From assembly GCF_020731415.2 (NCBI RefSeq), contig NZ_CP088273.1:2299001-2363000 (forward strand): 64,000 nt of DNA. Direction: 5' to 3'. Positions 35,207 to 43,900 of this stretch are shown here, in pieces. Position numbers and translations under genes: made by a program. The notes under the pieces are model-generated. The model made no database searches and had not been told where the DNA came from. It worked only from the letters and a program-made list of their open reading frames with translations. This stretch comes from Phyllobacterium sp. T1293. Its GTDB lineage: Bacteria; Pseudomonadota; Alphaproteobacteria; Rhizobiales; Rhizobiaceae. Numbering within the stretch: position 1 is the first letter of the stretch; every line of letters starts with the position of its first letter.

Positions 35207-36304
35207 CTATTCCCGTGTCCATTCCGGGCTGTTGAGTTCAATCAACGAGCGCGACCAATCTTCGATGAAGCGCTGCCTTTGAGCCCAATCCTGAACTGCG
35301 AGCAGTGCCGGGCCAATGCGAATGGGCTGGGCAATACCTGACTCCTTCAGGTTCTGCGGGCCGTCGACATCAGGCGGCAGGCTGCCCGTCTCGGAAAAAT
35401 AGAACGCATTGTTCCGGGCAATCAATTGCCCGCGTTCTGATAAGAGATAGTCGAGAAACTGTGCGCCCAGATCGCCATGTTTGGCGGATTCGGGAATCAG
35501 CGCACCACGGCTCAGCACCAATGTGTAATCGCGCGGCACCACGACCCGGAGGTCTGGATGCTTTCGCGCTGCATCATAGGCGTAGGAGCCAAGCATATTA
35601 TAGCCGATATAAAGACGCCCGCTTGCTACTTCCTCAAGAATTTCGCCGGTACAGCAGCGCGCCACGGCAGAAGCACGCGCCATGCTTTCCAGCAGGCGGC
35701 CAAAGACAGTGTTCGTCTGCCGCGCATCATTGAAAGCAAGCAGATAGCCGATGCCGGAGAGGCGAATGTCGTAGGTGCCAACCCGGCCGCGGTAATAATC
35801 AAGCTTTTCACGCAACAGGTCGGCAAGCTCAACATGGGTTCGGGGAACCTCGGCTGGTGGCACCTTGCGGGTATTGTAGACGAAAACGGCAGGTTCATAG
35901 GTGAAACCGAAAACCTCGTCGCGCCAGTTGGCCCAATCGGCGACCCGCGCTGTCTCAGGCGATGTATGGGAGGCCGCGCAGCCATCATTGGCCAGTTTCA
36001 ACAGCTGATCAACGGATGAGGACAACAGGAGATCGCCGAGAGGCTGGTTTTTACGGCAGGCCTCACTGGCCAATGCATGCAGCTCATTGGTCAGATACTC
36101 GATGTAATCGATTGTTATACCGGGCACGGACTGCTGAAAATCATCAATGAGCGGCTTCATCGCCGCCAGATCAGTGGTTGAATAGATCGTCAGCCTGCCG
36201 GTTTCGGTCTGAAGCGCGGGAAACTCTGTGCGGTTGTCTTCGGCGGGGAAAGCCGGAAATACACCGAAGAGGGTGGCGAGAATGGCCGTGAAAACTCTCA
36301 TCAT
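35207..36304 (-). CDS. Periplasmic solute-binding protein encoded with a two-component system
   Basis: A 365-residue exported protein with signal MMRVFTAILATLFGVFPAFP-A. It has the fold pattern of Fe3+/polyamine-type (cluster 1) binding proteins: RLTIYSTTDLAAMKPLIDDF near residue 37, GDLLLSSSVDQLLKLANDG, VFGFTYEPAVFVYNTRKVP, and LIPESAKHGDLGAQFLDYLL near the end. No permease or ATPase is adjacent. The start overlaps the kinase stop (ATGA), so it is translated together with the sensor and probably presents ligand to it. That resembles TctC-TctDE-like sensing, but the ligand is unknown. Confidence 0.85.
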   Translation of the reverse strand: MMRVFTAILATLFGVFPAFPAEDNRTEFPALQTETGRLTIYSTTDLAAMKPLIDDFQQSVPGITIDYIEYLTNELHALASEACRKNQPLGDLLLSSSVDQLLKLANDGCAASHTSPETARVADWANWRDEVFGFTYEPAVFVYNTRKVPPAEVPRTHVELADLLREKLDYYRGRVGTYDIRLSGIGYLLAFNDARQTNTVFGRLLESMARASAVARCCTGEILEEVASGRLYIGYNMLGSYAYDAARKHPDLRVVVPRDYTLVLSRGALIPESAKHGDLGAQFLDYLLSERGQLIARNNAFYFSETGSLPPDVDGPQNLKESGIAQPIRIGPALLAVQDWAQRQRFIEDWSRSLIELNSPEWTRE

Positions 36305-37686
36305 TTCACGGCCCCTTTGTATAATGGCAATGTCAGAACCACCGTAAAACTTTTCTCATCGCGTGCGCGAAAGCCAAGTGTGCCGCCATGGGCGTTCACC
36401 ACTTCCTGCGCAATGGCAAAACCGAGGCCGGAGCTGCCTTCGTGGGATTTTGACGTCGCAAAACGCTGTGTAGCTTTTTCCCAACCCTCAGGTGGAATGC
36501 CGGGGCCATCATCCTCAACTTCCACATAGGCATCAATCGCATCGGAACGCACCCGCACCTCGAGCCGCTGGTCGGTACCATGGCGCAAAGCATTGTCGAT
36601 GACATTGACGATGGCTTCGCGCAGGCTGACAGCGTCGCCAAGTACAAAAGGACGGTCGTCGGGTGCTTCGAACGAGATGACAATATCCGGATCAACCGTG
36701 ATCGGAATCGCAGCGCGATAAGCACGGCGGGCCACGTCCACAAGGCTGATTGGCTCCAGCTGGATCGAGTCGGCACGGTGGATGACCATGGCATGGCTGA
36801 GCAACTGATTGGTCAGGCGCGCCAATTCGCCGGTGCGCTGCTGCACGCGCTCAAAATGCTGACGTCCGGCTTTGTCGAGTTTGTCATGACCGAGAAGATC
36901 AATCTGGGCCGAGAGGGCCGTCAGTGGGGTTCTTATCTGATGGGCAGCGTCGGCGATAAACCGTTGCAGCAAATCCACGCGCTCATCGAGACGGCCCATG
37001 AAATGATTGATGGAACTGACGAACGGATCAAGCTCGCGTGGAACATCCACCGTTACGGGCGTCAGGTCATGCGGATCGCGGCGGCGCACCGCCGCGCCAA
37101 GCCGCTCGACGGGCTGCAGCGCATAGCGGATGGCGAGCATTGCACCGGCAAAGGCGAGAAGGCTCATGATAACAACAAGGATTGTGGCGCGCAGAGTAAG
37201 CTCGCGGGTCAAGGCTGAGCGTGCCTCATTGGTTTGCGCCACGATGACATAGGCACGCCCACTAACGGACGGGTCCGCCAGCACACGCGTGGCGCGGGCG
37301 ATGCGCACCGCCTCGCCCTTATAGGTGCCTTCACTGATATCAAGCGCATCCCGGCTGCCATCAGGAGGTTCGGGGCTTTGCAGATCATCATAACCGGTAA
37401 CGGTTTTGCCCTTCGTATCAATAACGCGGTAAAAAATCCTGTCGCGTTCGGCCAGACCAAGCAATTCGAAAGCCGATGTCGGCAAACGAACAGTGAGAGC
37501 GCCATTTTCGACAGAAAGGCTTTCGGCCATTTGCAGGGCCGCGCCGACGAGAAGCCGGTCATAGGCTTTGTCAGCAGCCGTTTCCGCATAGTACCACGCG
37601 GCGCTGACCAGCAACGCCGCGCCAATACCGAGCACCAGCGAAATACGCCGGGCCAGCCGCGCGAAAAGTGACGGTTCATGATGCAT
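36301..37686 (-). CDS. Sensor histidine kinase (TctE-like)
   Basis: A 461-residue membrane kinase. TM1 lies at about 13-33, then a periplasmic region of about 130 residues, TM2 at about 165-187, and a HAMP segment. The HisKA box FIADAAHQIRTPLTALSAQ has the phospho-acceptor at His249. HATPase motifs follow: N box NVIDNALRHG, G1 VEDDGPGIPPEG, and G2 SSGLGFAIAQEV. Length and periplasmic domain fit the TctE/QseC group. The start overlaps the response-regulator end by 11 bases and the stop overlaps the binding-protein start. Confidence 0.92.
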   Translation of the reverse strand: MHHEPSLFARLARRISLVLGIGAALLVSAAWYYAETAADKAYDRLLVGAALQMAESLSVENGALTVRLPTSAFELLGLAERDRIFYRVIDTKGKTVTGYDDLQSPEPPDGSRDALDISEGTYKGEAVRIARATRVLADPSVSGRAYVIVAQTNEARSALTRELTLRATILVVIMSLLAFAGAMLAIRYALQPVERLGAAVRRRDPHDLTPVTVDVPRELDPFVSSINHFMGRLDERVDLLQRFIADAAHQIRTPLTALSAQIDLLGHDKLDKAGRQHFERVQQRTGELARLTNQLLSHAMVIHRADSIQLEPISLVDVARRAYRAAIPITVDPDIVISFEAPDDRPFVLGDAVSLREAIVNVIDNALRHGTDQRLEVRVRSDAIDAYVEVEDDGPGIPPEGWEKATQRFATSKSHEGSSGLGFAIAQEVVNAHGGTLGFRARDEKSFTVVLTLPLYKGAVK

Positions 37687-38371
37687 CGCCGGCCACCAGT
37701 TGATAGCCCAGCCCGCGCACCGTTACGATACGTGCCTGCGCACCTTCCAGTTTCTTGCGGAGCCGGCCCACATAAAGCTCAATCGCATTGGCGTTGGCGG
37801 CGGCCTCATCGAAGCCGAAAATCTGGTCAAGCAGTTCATCCTTACTGAAAACACGGCCGGGACGCGCAGCCATCACCTCAAGTAAGGTCAGTTCGCGGCG
37901 CTTCAACTGGACTTCGCGCTTACCCACATGGACAGAGCGCGCACCCCGGTCGATAGCGATGTCGCCGCACTTGATCAGATTGGTCGCCTCTCCGCCGGTG
38001 CGGCGCCGGATCAGCACGCGGGCGCGGGCTTCAAGCTCGCGAAAATCGAAAGGTTTGACGAGATAATCATCGGCGCCAAGATCGAGCGCGCCAACACGAT
38101 CTTCAATCTCTGACCGCGCCGTCAGCACGAGAACAGGAACGGTATTGCCGGATTTGCGCAGGCGCTTGAGAATCTCAAAACCATCCATATCAGGCAGCAT
38201 GACATCGAGAATGATCAGCGCATATTCGGTGAAATCGATGATCTCGGCGGCATCGCGGCCATTGGTTTCCCAATCCACAGCATGGCCGATCGCCTCGAAA
38301 CGCTTGGCGATAGCCTCCCCCACATCATGCGTATCCTCAACCAGCAATATGCGCATGGTTTTCATTGGCAT
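37676..38371 (-). CDS. OmpR-family response regulator (TctD-like)
   Basis: A 231-residue regulator. The receiver domain has the acidic pair in VEDTHD, phospho-acceptor Asp56 in LIILDVMLPDMDGFE, the switch Thr in VLTAR and Lys106 in LVKPFD. A C-terminal winged helix (about 130-228) ends in AIELYVGRLRKKLEGAQARI and TVRGLGYQLV, the PhoB/OmpR DNA-binding pattern. Starts at codons 1, 4 or 6 are all possible. First of the three-gene regulator-kinase-binding protein operon. Confidence 0.93.
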   Translation of the reverse strand: MPMKTMRILLVEDTHDVGEAIAKRFEAIGHAVDWETNGRDAAEIIDFTEYALIILDVMLPDMDGFEILKRLRKSGNTVPVLVLTARSEIEDRVGALDLGADDYLVKPFDFRELEARARVLIRRRTGGEATNLIKCGDIAIDRGARSVHVGKREVQLKRRELTLLEVMAARPGRVFSKDELLDQIFGFDEAAANANAIELYVGRLRKKLEGAQARIVTVRGLGYQLVAGDAS

Positions 38372-38467
38372 GAACGCCCTTCGGGATCAATGAAGATGAC
38401 ACGGACTTGGCAAACGGGAATGCGGGAGATATTCAATGCCGCCCACATATAAACCGAGAATAAGACG

Positions 38468-38905
38468 ATGATTATTCGACCAAGACAGCGCGACGACATA
38501 TCCAGGCTTGTGGCGATCTGGGAAAGTGCCGTCAGAGCCACGCATCATTTCCTTGCGGAGGAAGACATCCAGTTTTTCCTGCCACTCGTTCGCGACGAGG
38601 CTCTTCCGGGTCTTGAGGTGTGGGTTGCACAATCATTGTCGGGCGAGCTTCTGGGTTTCATGGGCTTGTCAGACGAGAAGGTTGAAATGCTGTTCGTTGA
38701 TCCGGCCAACCATGGCCGGGGAACCGGAAGCCGCCTTCTTGATCATGCAAGAACGCTGAAAGGCCGACTCAGTGTCGACGTTAACGAGCAGAACCCGGAT
38801 GCTCATGGTTTTTATCGCAAATATGGATTTGTCGAAATTGGCCGCTCTGAACTTGACGGGTCAGGGCGCCCCTTCCCGCTCATTCACATGCAACAACCAG
38901 CCTGA
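38468..38905 (+). CDS. GNAT family N-acetyltransferase (YjaB-like)
   Basis: A 145-residue acetyltransferase. IIRPRQRDDISRLVAIWESA opens it, EKVEMLFVDPANHGRGTGSR with LLDHAR forms the acetyl-CoA loop, and the tail VNEQNPDAHGFYRKYGFVEI carries the motif B tyrosine. The pattern matches E. coli YjaB-type small GNATs; the substrate is not known. It is divergent from the response regulator and converges on hicB. Confidence 0.88.
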   Translation: MIIRPRQRDDISRLVAIWESAVRATHHFLAEEDIQFFLPLVRDEALPGLEVWVAQSLSGELLGFMGLSDEKVEMLFVDPANHGRGTGSRLLDHARTLKGRLSVDVNEQNPDAHGFYRKYGFVEIGRSELDGSGRPFPLIHMQQPA

Positions 38906-38930
38906 GTGCTTGTTCTATCGGGATAGACCC

Positions 38931-39323
38931 TCAAGCTTCAATCTCGCGCTTGGCGGCACTGGCCAGAAAGGCGGAGCGTGTCGTACCTCGCGCCTTGACG
39001 GTATCGTCAATAGCACGCAACAGGCCGCGCTCAAACGTGACGTTGGCTCTGACAACCGCCGTATCATTGTCAATCAGTGGTACGAAAACCAGATAGGCGC
39101 CCGCCGCGAGTTCATCCCTGATGTCTTGCCGTGCTAAAATGTCCCCATGGCTCGATGGGGCTGGAAGCTCCGCATCCTCGGCATATAGGCGGAGTGCTTC
39201 GACAGCATTGCGGACGATATCGTCGGCTTTATCTGCTGCCGAATAGACCCCTTTGATATCAGGGAACTGAATGCCGAACGCGCTGTCTTCATCCTTGTGA
39301 ACCAATGCAAAATAGTGACGCAT
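38931..39323 (-). CDS. hicB: HicB-type antitoxin
   Basis: A 130-residue antitoxin. The start MRHYFALVHKD was chosen because AAAGGG lies 8 bases upstream; two longer ATG starts overlap hicA further. Residues 1-70 have the partially degraded RNase H fold (DSAFGIQFPDIKGVYSAADK, ADDIVRNAVEALRLYA). The C-terminal part (GLLRAIDDTVKARGTTRSAF, LASAAKREI) is a ribbon-helix-helix-like DNA-binding segment, so it probably neutralises HicA and represses the operon. It begins 37 bases after the hicA stop. Confidence 0.88.
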   Translation of the reverse strand: MRHYFALVHKDEDSAFGIQFPDIKGVYSAADKADDIVRNAVEALRLYAEDAELPAPSSHGDILARQDIRDELAAGAYLVFVPLIDNDTAVVRANVTFERGLLRAIDDTVKARGTTRSAFLASAAKREIEA

Positions 39324-39360
39324 CTTATACCCTTTCCGGATCATCTGATGTGGGAGGAGG

Positions 39361-39543
39361 TCAGAGCCAGCCTGCATCTTTCGCTATTGACCGGGCCGTG
39401 CCGATCGGCAGATCCTTCTTTGGATGAGGCACGATCAAAGTAAGGGTGCCTTTGCGAAACTTGTGATGGGAACCACTGACAGAGACCAGTTCGAAACCTT
39501 CGTCCTTCAGTCTCTTAATGATCTTGCGGCTGTCACGCTCCAT
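39361..39543 (-). CDS. hicA: HicA-type mRNA interferase toxin
   Basis: A 60-residue double-stranded-RNA-binding-fold toxin starting MERDSRKIIKRLKDEGFELV; an ATG 11 codons upstream is less likely, as HicA proteins are about 60 residues. VSGSHHKFRKGTLTLIVPHP contains the catalytic histidine of the G-S-H-H motif, and KKDLPIGTARSIAKDAG ends the fold. HicA cleaves mRNA in a ribosome-independent way and is held by HicB. The toxin gene comes first, as usual for hicAB. Its 5' side faces tRNA-His. Confidence 0.9.
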   Translation of the reverse strand: MERDSRKIIKRLKDEGFELVSVSGSHHKFRKGTLTLIVPHPKKDLPIGTARSIAKDAGWL

Positions 39544-39855
39544 TTCAATCCCAATCGAATGTGTCAATATATACACACTACGGCATAATCACGCAATAAC
39601 AGTACGCATTATTATGCCCACTGAATAGTGAAACGATGAGGCCCAAAGCCGTTGAATGTATCAAAAAGGCGCAGAAGTATTGGGCGCTTGGTTCCGGGCC
39701 GAACAATGAATGTGCTGCCACATACCATCCCTCGCCACGAAACCGCCATGGCATCCAACACCAGACATATAGTGCAAAATTGAGAACGCCAGCACGGCGC
39801 GCATTGCTGAATTATGAAAATATTTAAATAGAGAAAAATCTGCGAGATTGAGAAG
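39544..39855. other. A/T-rich gap between hicA and tRNA-His
   Basis: No convincing gene; an open frame of 63 codons here has no ribosome site or similarity. It holds the hicAB promoter region: GTGT-N8-ACAC at 39561-39576, and GGCATAAT / ATTATGCC inverted arms at 39582-39589 and 39611-39618, either of which could bind HicB. The rest is A/T-rich without clear structure. Confidence 0.45.
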
Positions 39856-39932
39856 TGGTACGGACGGGTGGATTCGAACCACCGACCTCAGGAGCCACAA
39901 TCCTGCGCTCTAACCAACTGAGCTACGACCGC
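39856..39932 (-). tRNA. tRNA-His (GTG anticodon)
   Basis: A 77-base tRNA including encoded CCA. The D stem is GCTC/GAGC, the anticodon stem CAGGA/TCCTG with loop TTGTGGC (anticodon GTG, read by CAC/CAU), and the T stem GGTGG/CCACC with TTCGAAT. The acceptor pairs are G1-T72 wobble, C2-G71, G3-C70, G4-C69, a T5-T68 mismatch, then C6-G67 and G7-C66. The discriminator is A73 and the genomic base before G1 is C, not G. Loss of G-1 with A73 is the derived alphaproteobacterial state. Confidence 0.96.
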
Positions 39933-40009
39933 GCACCGTCTTCTTTTCGACAGGGGTCACATACGTAAGATTGATGCTTTTGGCAAGCACCCGATGCAAC
40001 AGAAAGGTA

Positions 40010-40052
40010 AAAACAAACAAAAAAGAAAAGGCCGGGGGAGGACCCGGCCTTT
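40010..40052 (-). terminator. Terminator for the phasin gene
   Basis: Perfect 10-bp stem AAAGGCCGGG / CCCGGCCTTT with a 6-base loop. The A-rich tract on its left gives a long T-run on the minus strand, ending the phasin transcript before tRNA-His. Confidence 0.85.
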
Positions 40053-40061
40053 CCCATTAGT

Positions 40062-40096
40062 GCAAGACCCATACGGGAGGAACTATTGGGTCTTGC
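40062..40096 (-). other. Stable hairpin in the phasin 3' untranslated region
   Basis: Perfect 10-bp stem GCAAGACCCA / TGGGTCTTGC with a 15-base loop, lying between the phasin stop and its terminator. It is not itself followed by T's. It could protect the mRNA or be part of a 3'-derived small RNA. Confidence 0.4.
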
Positions 40097-40155
40097 TTGT
40101 CCAGCGGCTGGGAGGAGGAGTGCCGCCGGAGTATTTTTTGATCAAAAGCGCCTGA

Positions 40156-40611
40156 TCAGGCGACCTTGACATCCTTGATTGCCTTCTCAACAGCCGACTT
40201 GACTGGAGCGGAGATTTCTTCAACAGCCTTGGTAGCAACTGTCTGGAATTCCTTGGCCTGGTCTGTAAGGGCTTCAGCCTGCTTGCGAACGAATGCGCTC
40301 TGCAGTTCGATAACTTCGCCGAAAGACTTAACGCCGATCAGAGCTTCGATATGAGCAAAGCTTGCTTCGGTGTTGGCGCGCAGCGCAGCCAATGCCTTGA
40401 GCGAAAGAGCAGCAGTGTTCGACTGTGCAGTTTCGAAAGTGCTTTCGAGTGTCTTCTGTGCAGCTTCAGCCTGATCCTTGATCTTGGCATAAGCTTCCTT
40501 GGACTGGGCAACGCCCTTCTCGGTGAATTCGCGAACCTGATCGGTTACAGCGGTTGCATCAAATGTAGGGATCGAGAACGCATCAGCAGTCTGTTTGGTT
40601 GTCTTGCTCAT
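40156..40611 (-). CDS. Phasin family protein
   Basis: A 151-residue, almost entirely helical and alanine-rich protein of the phasin family, which coats polyhydroxyalkanoate granules. Characteristic stretches are VREFTEKGVAQSKEAYAKIK, DQAEAAQKTLESTFETAQ, ALAALRANTEASFAHIEALI and FGEVIELQSAFVRKQAEALT. The tail is lysine/valine-rich. It has its own promoter with a long inverted repeat and its own terminator. No PHA synthase lies in the window; in Rhizobiales phasins are usually scattered and controlled by PhaR (AniA). Confidence 0.9.
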   Translation of the reverse strand: MSKTTKQTADAFSIPTFDATAVTDQVREFTEKGVAQSKEAYAKIKDQAEAAQKTLESTFETAQSNTAALSLKALAALRANTEASFAHIEALIGVKSFGEVIELQSAFVRKQAEALTDQAKEFQTVATKAVEEISAPVKSAVEKAIKDVKVA

Positions 40612-40683
40612 AATATGTTCCTTCCGGTTGCAGCCTGTCTATGCGACTGCTTGTGAATTCATGGGTTGTATATAGCTGCATTT

Positions 40684-40719
40684 ATTGTGCATTGCAACAT
40701 TTCTTTTGCAACGCACAAT
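40684..40719. promoter_or_regulatory. Candidate PhaR-type operator upstream of the phasin gene
   Basis: Two inverted copies of ATTGTGC(A/G)TTGCAA separated by 8 bases: 14-base arms, one mismatch, 73-108 bases upstream of the phasin start. TGC-rich sites of this kind (TGCxxTGCA-like) are known for PhaR; the match is by memory, not alignment. Confidence 0.5.
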
Positions 40720-40901
40720 CAAAGGCCTGATTTTCCATCGAAATATTTTTGTGGAGCGTCTTTGAAGTTAACTAAACCAAGAGAAAGACGTGTGAGGTAG
40801 ATGCGTATGAGTGGACGATTGACCGCCTTAGCTTTATTAACAGAGTATTAAGACAGTCCGCAGACAGCGGGTCTTTCATTGTGGAGTACACCGGTCAACC
40901 G

Positions 40902-43900
40902 ATGACGTCTGGAACCTACCCCTTCATCGATATTGCCGTTCTGGATGAAATTCGCGAGCATTTTGCCAATGGCGATGCGCTTGTGGTTATTTCGCCGGAT
41001 CTGGAGAGCGTCATATGGGCCAATGGTCAGGGCGCAGCTGCTCTCGGCTATCCGACCATTGATGACATTCTGGACGCCGGATCGGTGCTCAACGTTCAGG
41101 CCCGGCGTCAGCTGATGGCGCTCGATGGTTTCCCTGCCATTGGCCATGGCCGCACGGTTTCCCTGCGCGTGGCCTTTGGATTGGCCAGCCGCATCCTGAC
41201 ATTTCAGGCAAGCGATCTGACCCTGCCACGCGGCGAACCGGCTATCCTGCTCTCCATCGCCAACACGTCGCGAATGACATCAGAAGCGGAAATTGCCACC
41301 CTCGCGATCAAGGGGTTCGGTGACAGCACGACCCATGCGGCGATGATTGATGCCACGGGCAAGGTGCTGGCGGCATCGGACCAGTTTCACGCCATCGGAT
41401 TCAGCGACAAGATTTTGGGCGATCTGGTGCGCGAAGTGCGGCTGGAACGCAACCGGCTCGTCAAACGACCAGTGCAGGCATCAGGCGGTTTCGTGCCGAC
41501 AGGTATTGCGCGGCTGACCGACAGCCCTGCCCTGCACCTGCTGTTCGCCATTGAGGACATCAACCGAAATACGGGGCAATCCGCAACGGTTGATGAGAAG
41601 CTGCCAGAGCCTGTTCTCACGCCGCAAGAGGTGGTCGCACCGGATACCGGCGCACCGCAAAACATTGCTGCGGCTGTTGAACCAATCACTGCAACTGTCC
41701 CGGAACCGATAGCCGAGCAAAAGGCTGAAGCGGAGCCGGAAGGCGGTGCTTTTCAATACAGGCCATCTGACACCCCTGTCCGCTTTGTCTGGAAAGTGGA
41801 TGCGGATGCCAGATTCAATGAAGTATCGCCGGAGTTTGTTGGTGCCGTTGGACCCAATTCGGCTGATGTTATCGGAAAGTCCTTCCGCGATGTCGCCAAG
41901 GTTTATGGGCTGGATAGCGGTGGCGAGATAGCCGATCTGCTGGAACGGCGTGATACGTGGTCAGGCCGGACAGTTCAATGGCCCATTGAGGGCACCGATT
42001 TACGCGTTCCCATCGAACTTGCGGCCCTGCCAATTTACTCGCGCGAGCGGGTTTTCATGGGCTTTCGTGGTTTTGGCGTTGCCCGGATGGGCGATGTTAC
42101 AACCGACCCTGAGGCCATCGGCAAGGTGCTGGCTCCCGAACCAGCCATGCCAGTTGATGCATTCAATGGCGAAAAACCTGCCATTGCCGTTACACCTGAA
42201 GCACAGGTCGAAACACCGCGCGACGAAGCCAGACCCGAATTGATCGAAGGAAATGTCATTCCCCTGAAGACCAATCGTCTTCCACGGGATGATGGCCGGT
42301 TGAATGATGCGGAGCGCAATGCTTTCAGGGAAATCGCAGAGCGCCTTCGTCGCGAAGTTCTTGCTGATAATCCAAAGGAATTGGACCCTATTCCTGCACC
42401 TGTTGTCGCGGATGTTGAAACGACATCAGGTCGGCCCGCCACGGGATTGACGAAATCGGAGCCAGTTACGCCGCCGGTTCCTGCTCGAGTTGTGCCGCCG
42501 GTTCCTGCTGCTGAAGTTGTTGGTCCGGGGTATGACGCATCGGCTGGTAAAGCTGCAACAGCAATTGCCCCGGAAAAGGATTTTGCCGAGAACATCCGGA
42601 CAAAGGCGCGGCAGGGCGTGGATACCGCCATTCTGGCGGCGCTGCCCCTTCCCGTTCTGATCCATCGCCATGGCATTCTTCTTTATGCCAATAAGGCGTT
42701 GCTCGATGCTACGCTTTATGAATCGCATGAAGCCATCAATGCAGCCGGCGGGTTGAATGCGCTTTTTGCCGAGAACCCTGATCAAGCCGACGGCGAGGAT
42801 ACTGATGGTGTGAACCTGCGCCTCAGCAACGACACGACCAAGCGCGTGCAGGCTCATTTGCAGGCGGTTCGCTGGGACGAAGACGGCGAACGTGCCTTGA
42901 TGCTCGCCCTTTCGCCGGAAGCACAGGCTCCAGTTGTGCAGACACAGGAACAGCGCTTTGACGACAGCGAGCGGCAGCTCCTGCAAACGCGGATCGATGA
43001 GCTTAACGCCATTCTTGATACGGCAACGGACGGAGTTATCCTGCTTGATTCCGCCGGTGCAATCCGCTCGGTCAATCATTCAGCGGCTGCGTTGTTTGGC
43101 TACGAGCCGGAAGAAGTGGAAGGCAAGGCATTTTCCCTGCTCTTCGCCATCGAGAGCCAGCGGGCCGCGATGGACTATGTCAGCAGTCTCTCGGACAATG
43201 GCGTTGCCAGTGTTCTCAACGATGGCCGCGAAGTTATCGGCCGCGAGAGCAAGGGACGGTTTATTCCGCTGTTCATGACCATTGGCAAGCTTGATGCGTC
43301 AAAAGGCTTTTGTGTCGTGTTGCGCGACATCACGCATTGGAAGCAGGCCGAAGAAGAACTGGTCAGCGCCAAACGCGAGGCGGAGCGCACCTCCAGCCAG
43401 AAGAGCGAATTTCTCGCACGCATCAGCCACGAAATCCGCACACCACTCAACGCCATTATCGGCTTCTCGGAGTTGATGGCGGACGAGAAATTCGGCCCTA
43501 TCGGCAATGAGCGCTATCGCGACTATCTCAATGATATCAGCCGCTCCGGCAATCATGTGCTGTCGCTTGTCAACGATCTACTCGATATTTCGAAGATCGA
43601 AGCGGGTGCCGTTGAGTTCGACTTCCAGGCGGTATCGCTGAACGAGGCCCTGACCGAAGCCGTGGCAATTATGCAGCCACAGGCCAATCGCGAGCGGGTA
43701 ATCATCCGCTCCAGCCTGACATCGCGTCTACCGGATATCGTCGCGGATCAGCGTTCAATCACGCAGATCGCCCTCAATCTTCTGTCCAATGCCATCCGCT
43801 TTACAGGACCGGGCGGGCAGGTGATCATTTCGACCAGCTACGAGCCGAGTGGCGATGTGCTCCTGCGCGTGCGCGATACGGGCATCGGCATGACACGGCA

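Noticed and set aside
39636..39827. A 63-codon frame between hicA and tRNA-His.
   Set aside because: No ribosome site, odd composition and no family similarity.
40881..40901. GTG start for the PdhS-like kinase.
   Set aside because: No clear ribosome site at the right distance, and the homologous N-terminus is better matched from the ATG at 40902; either remains possible.
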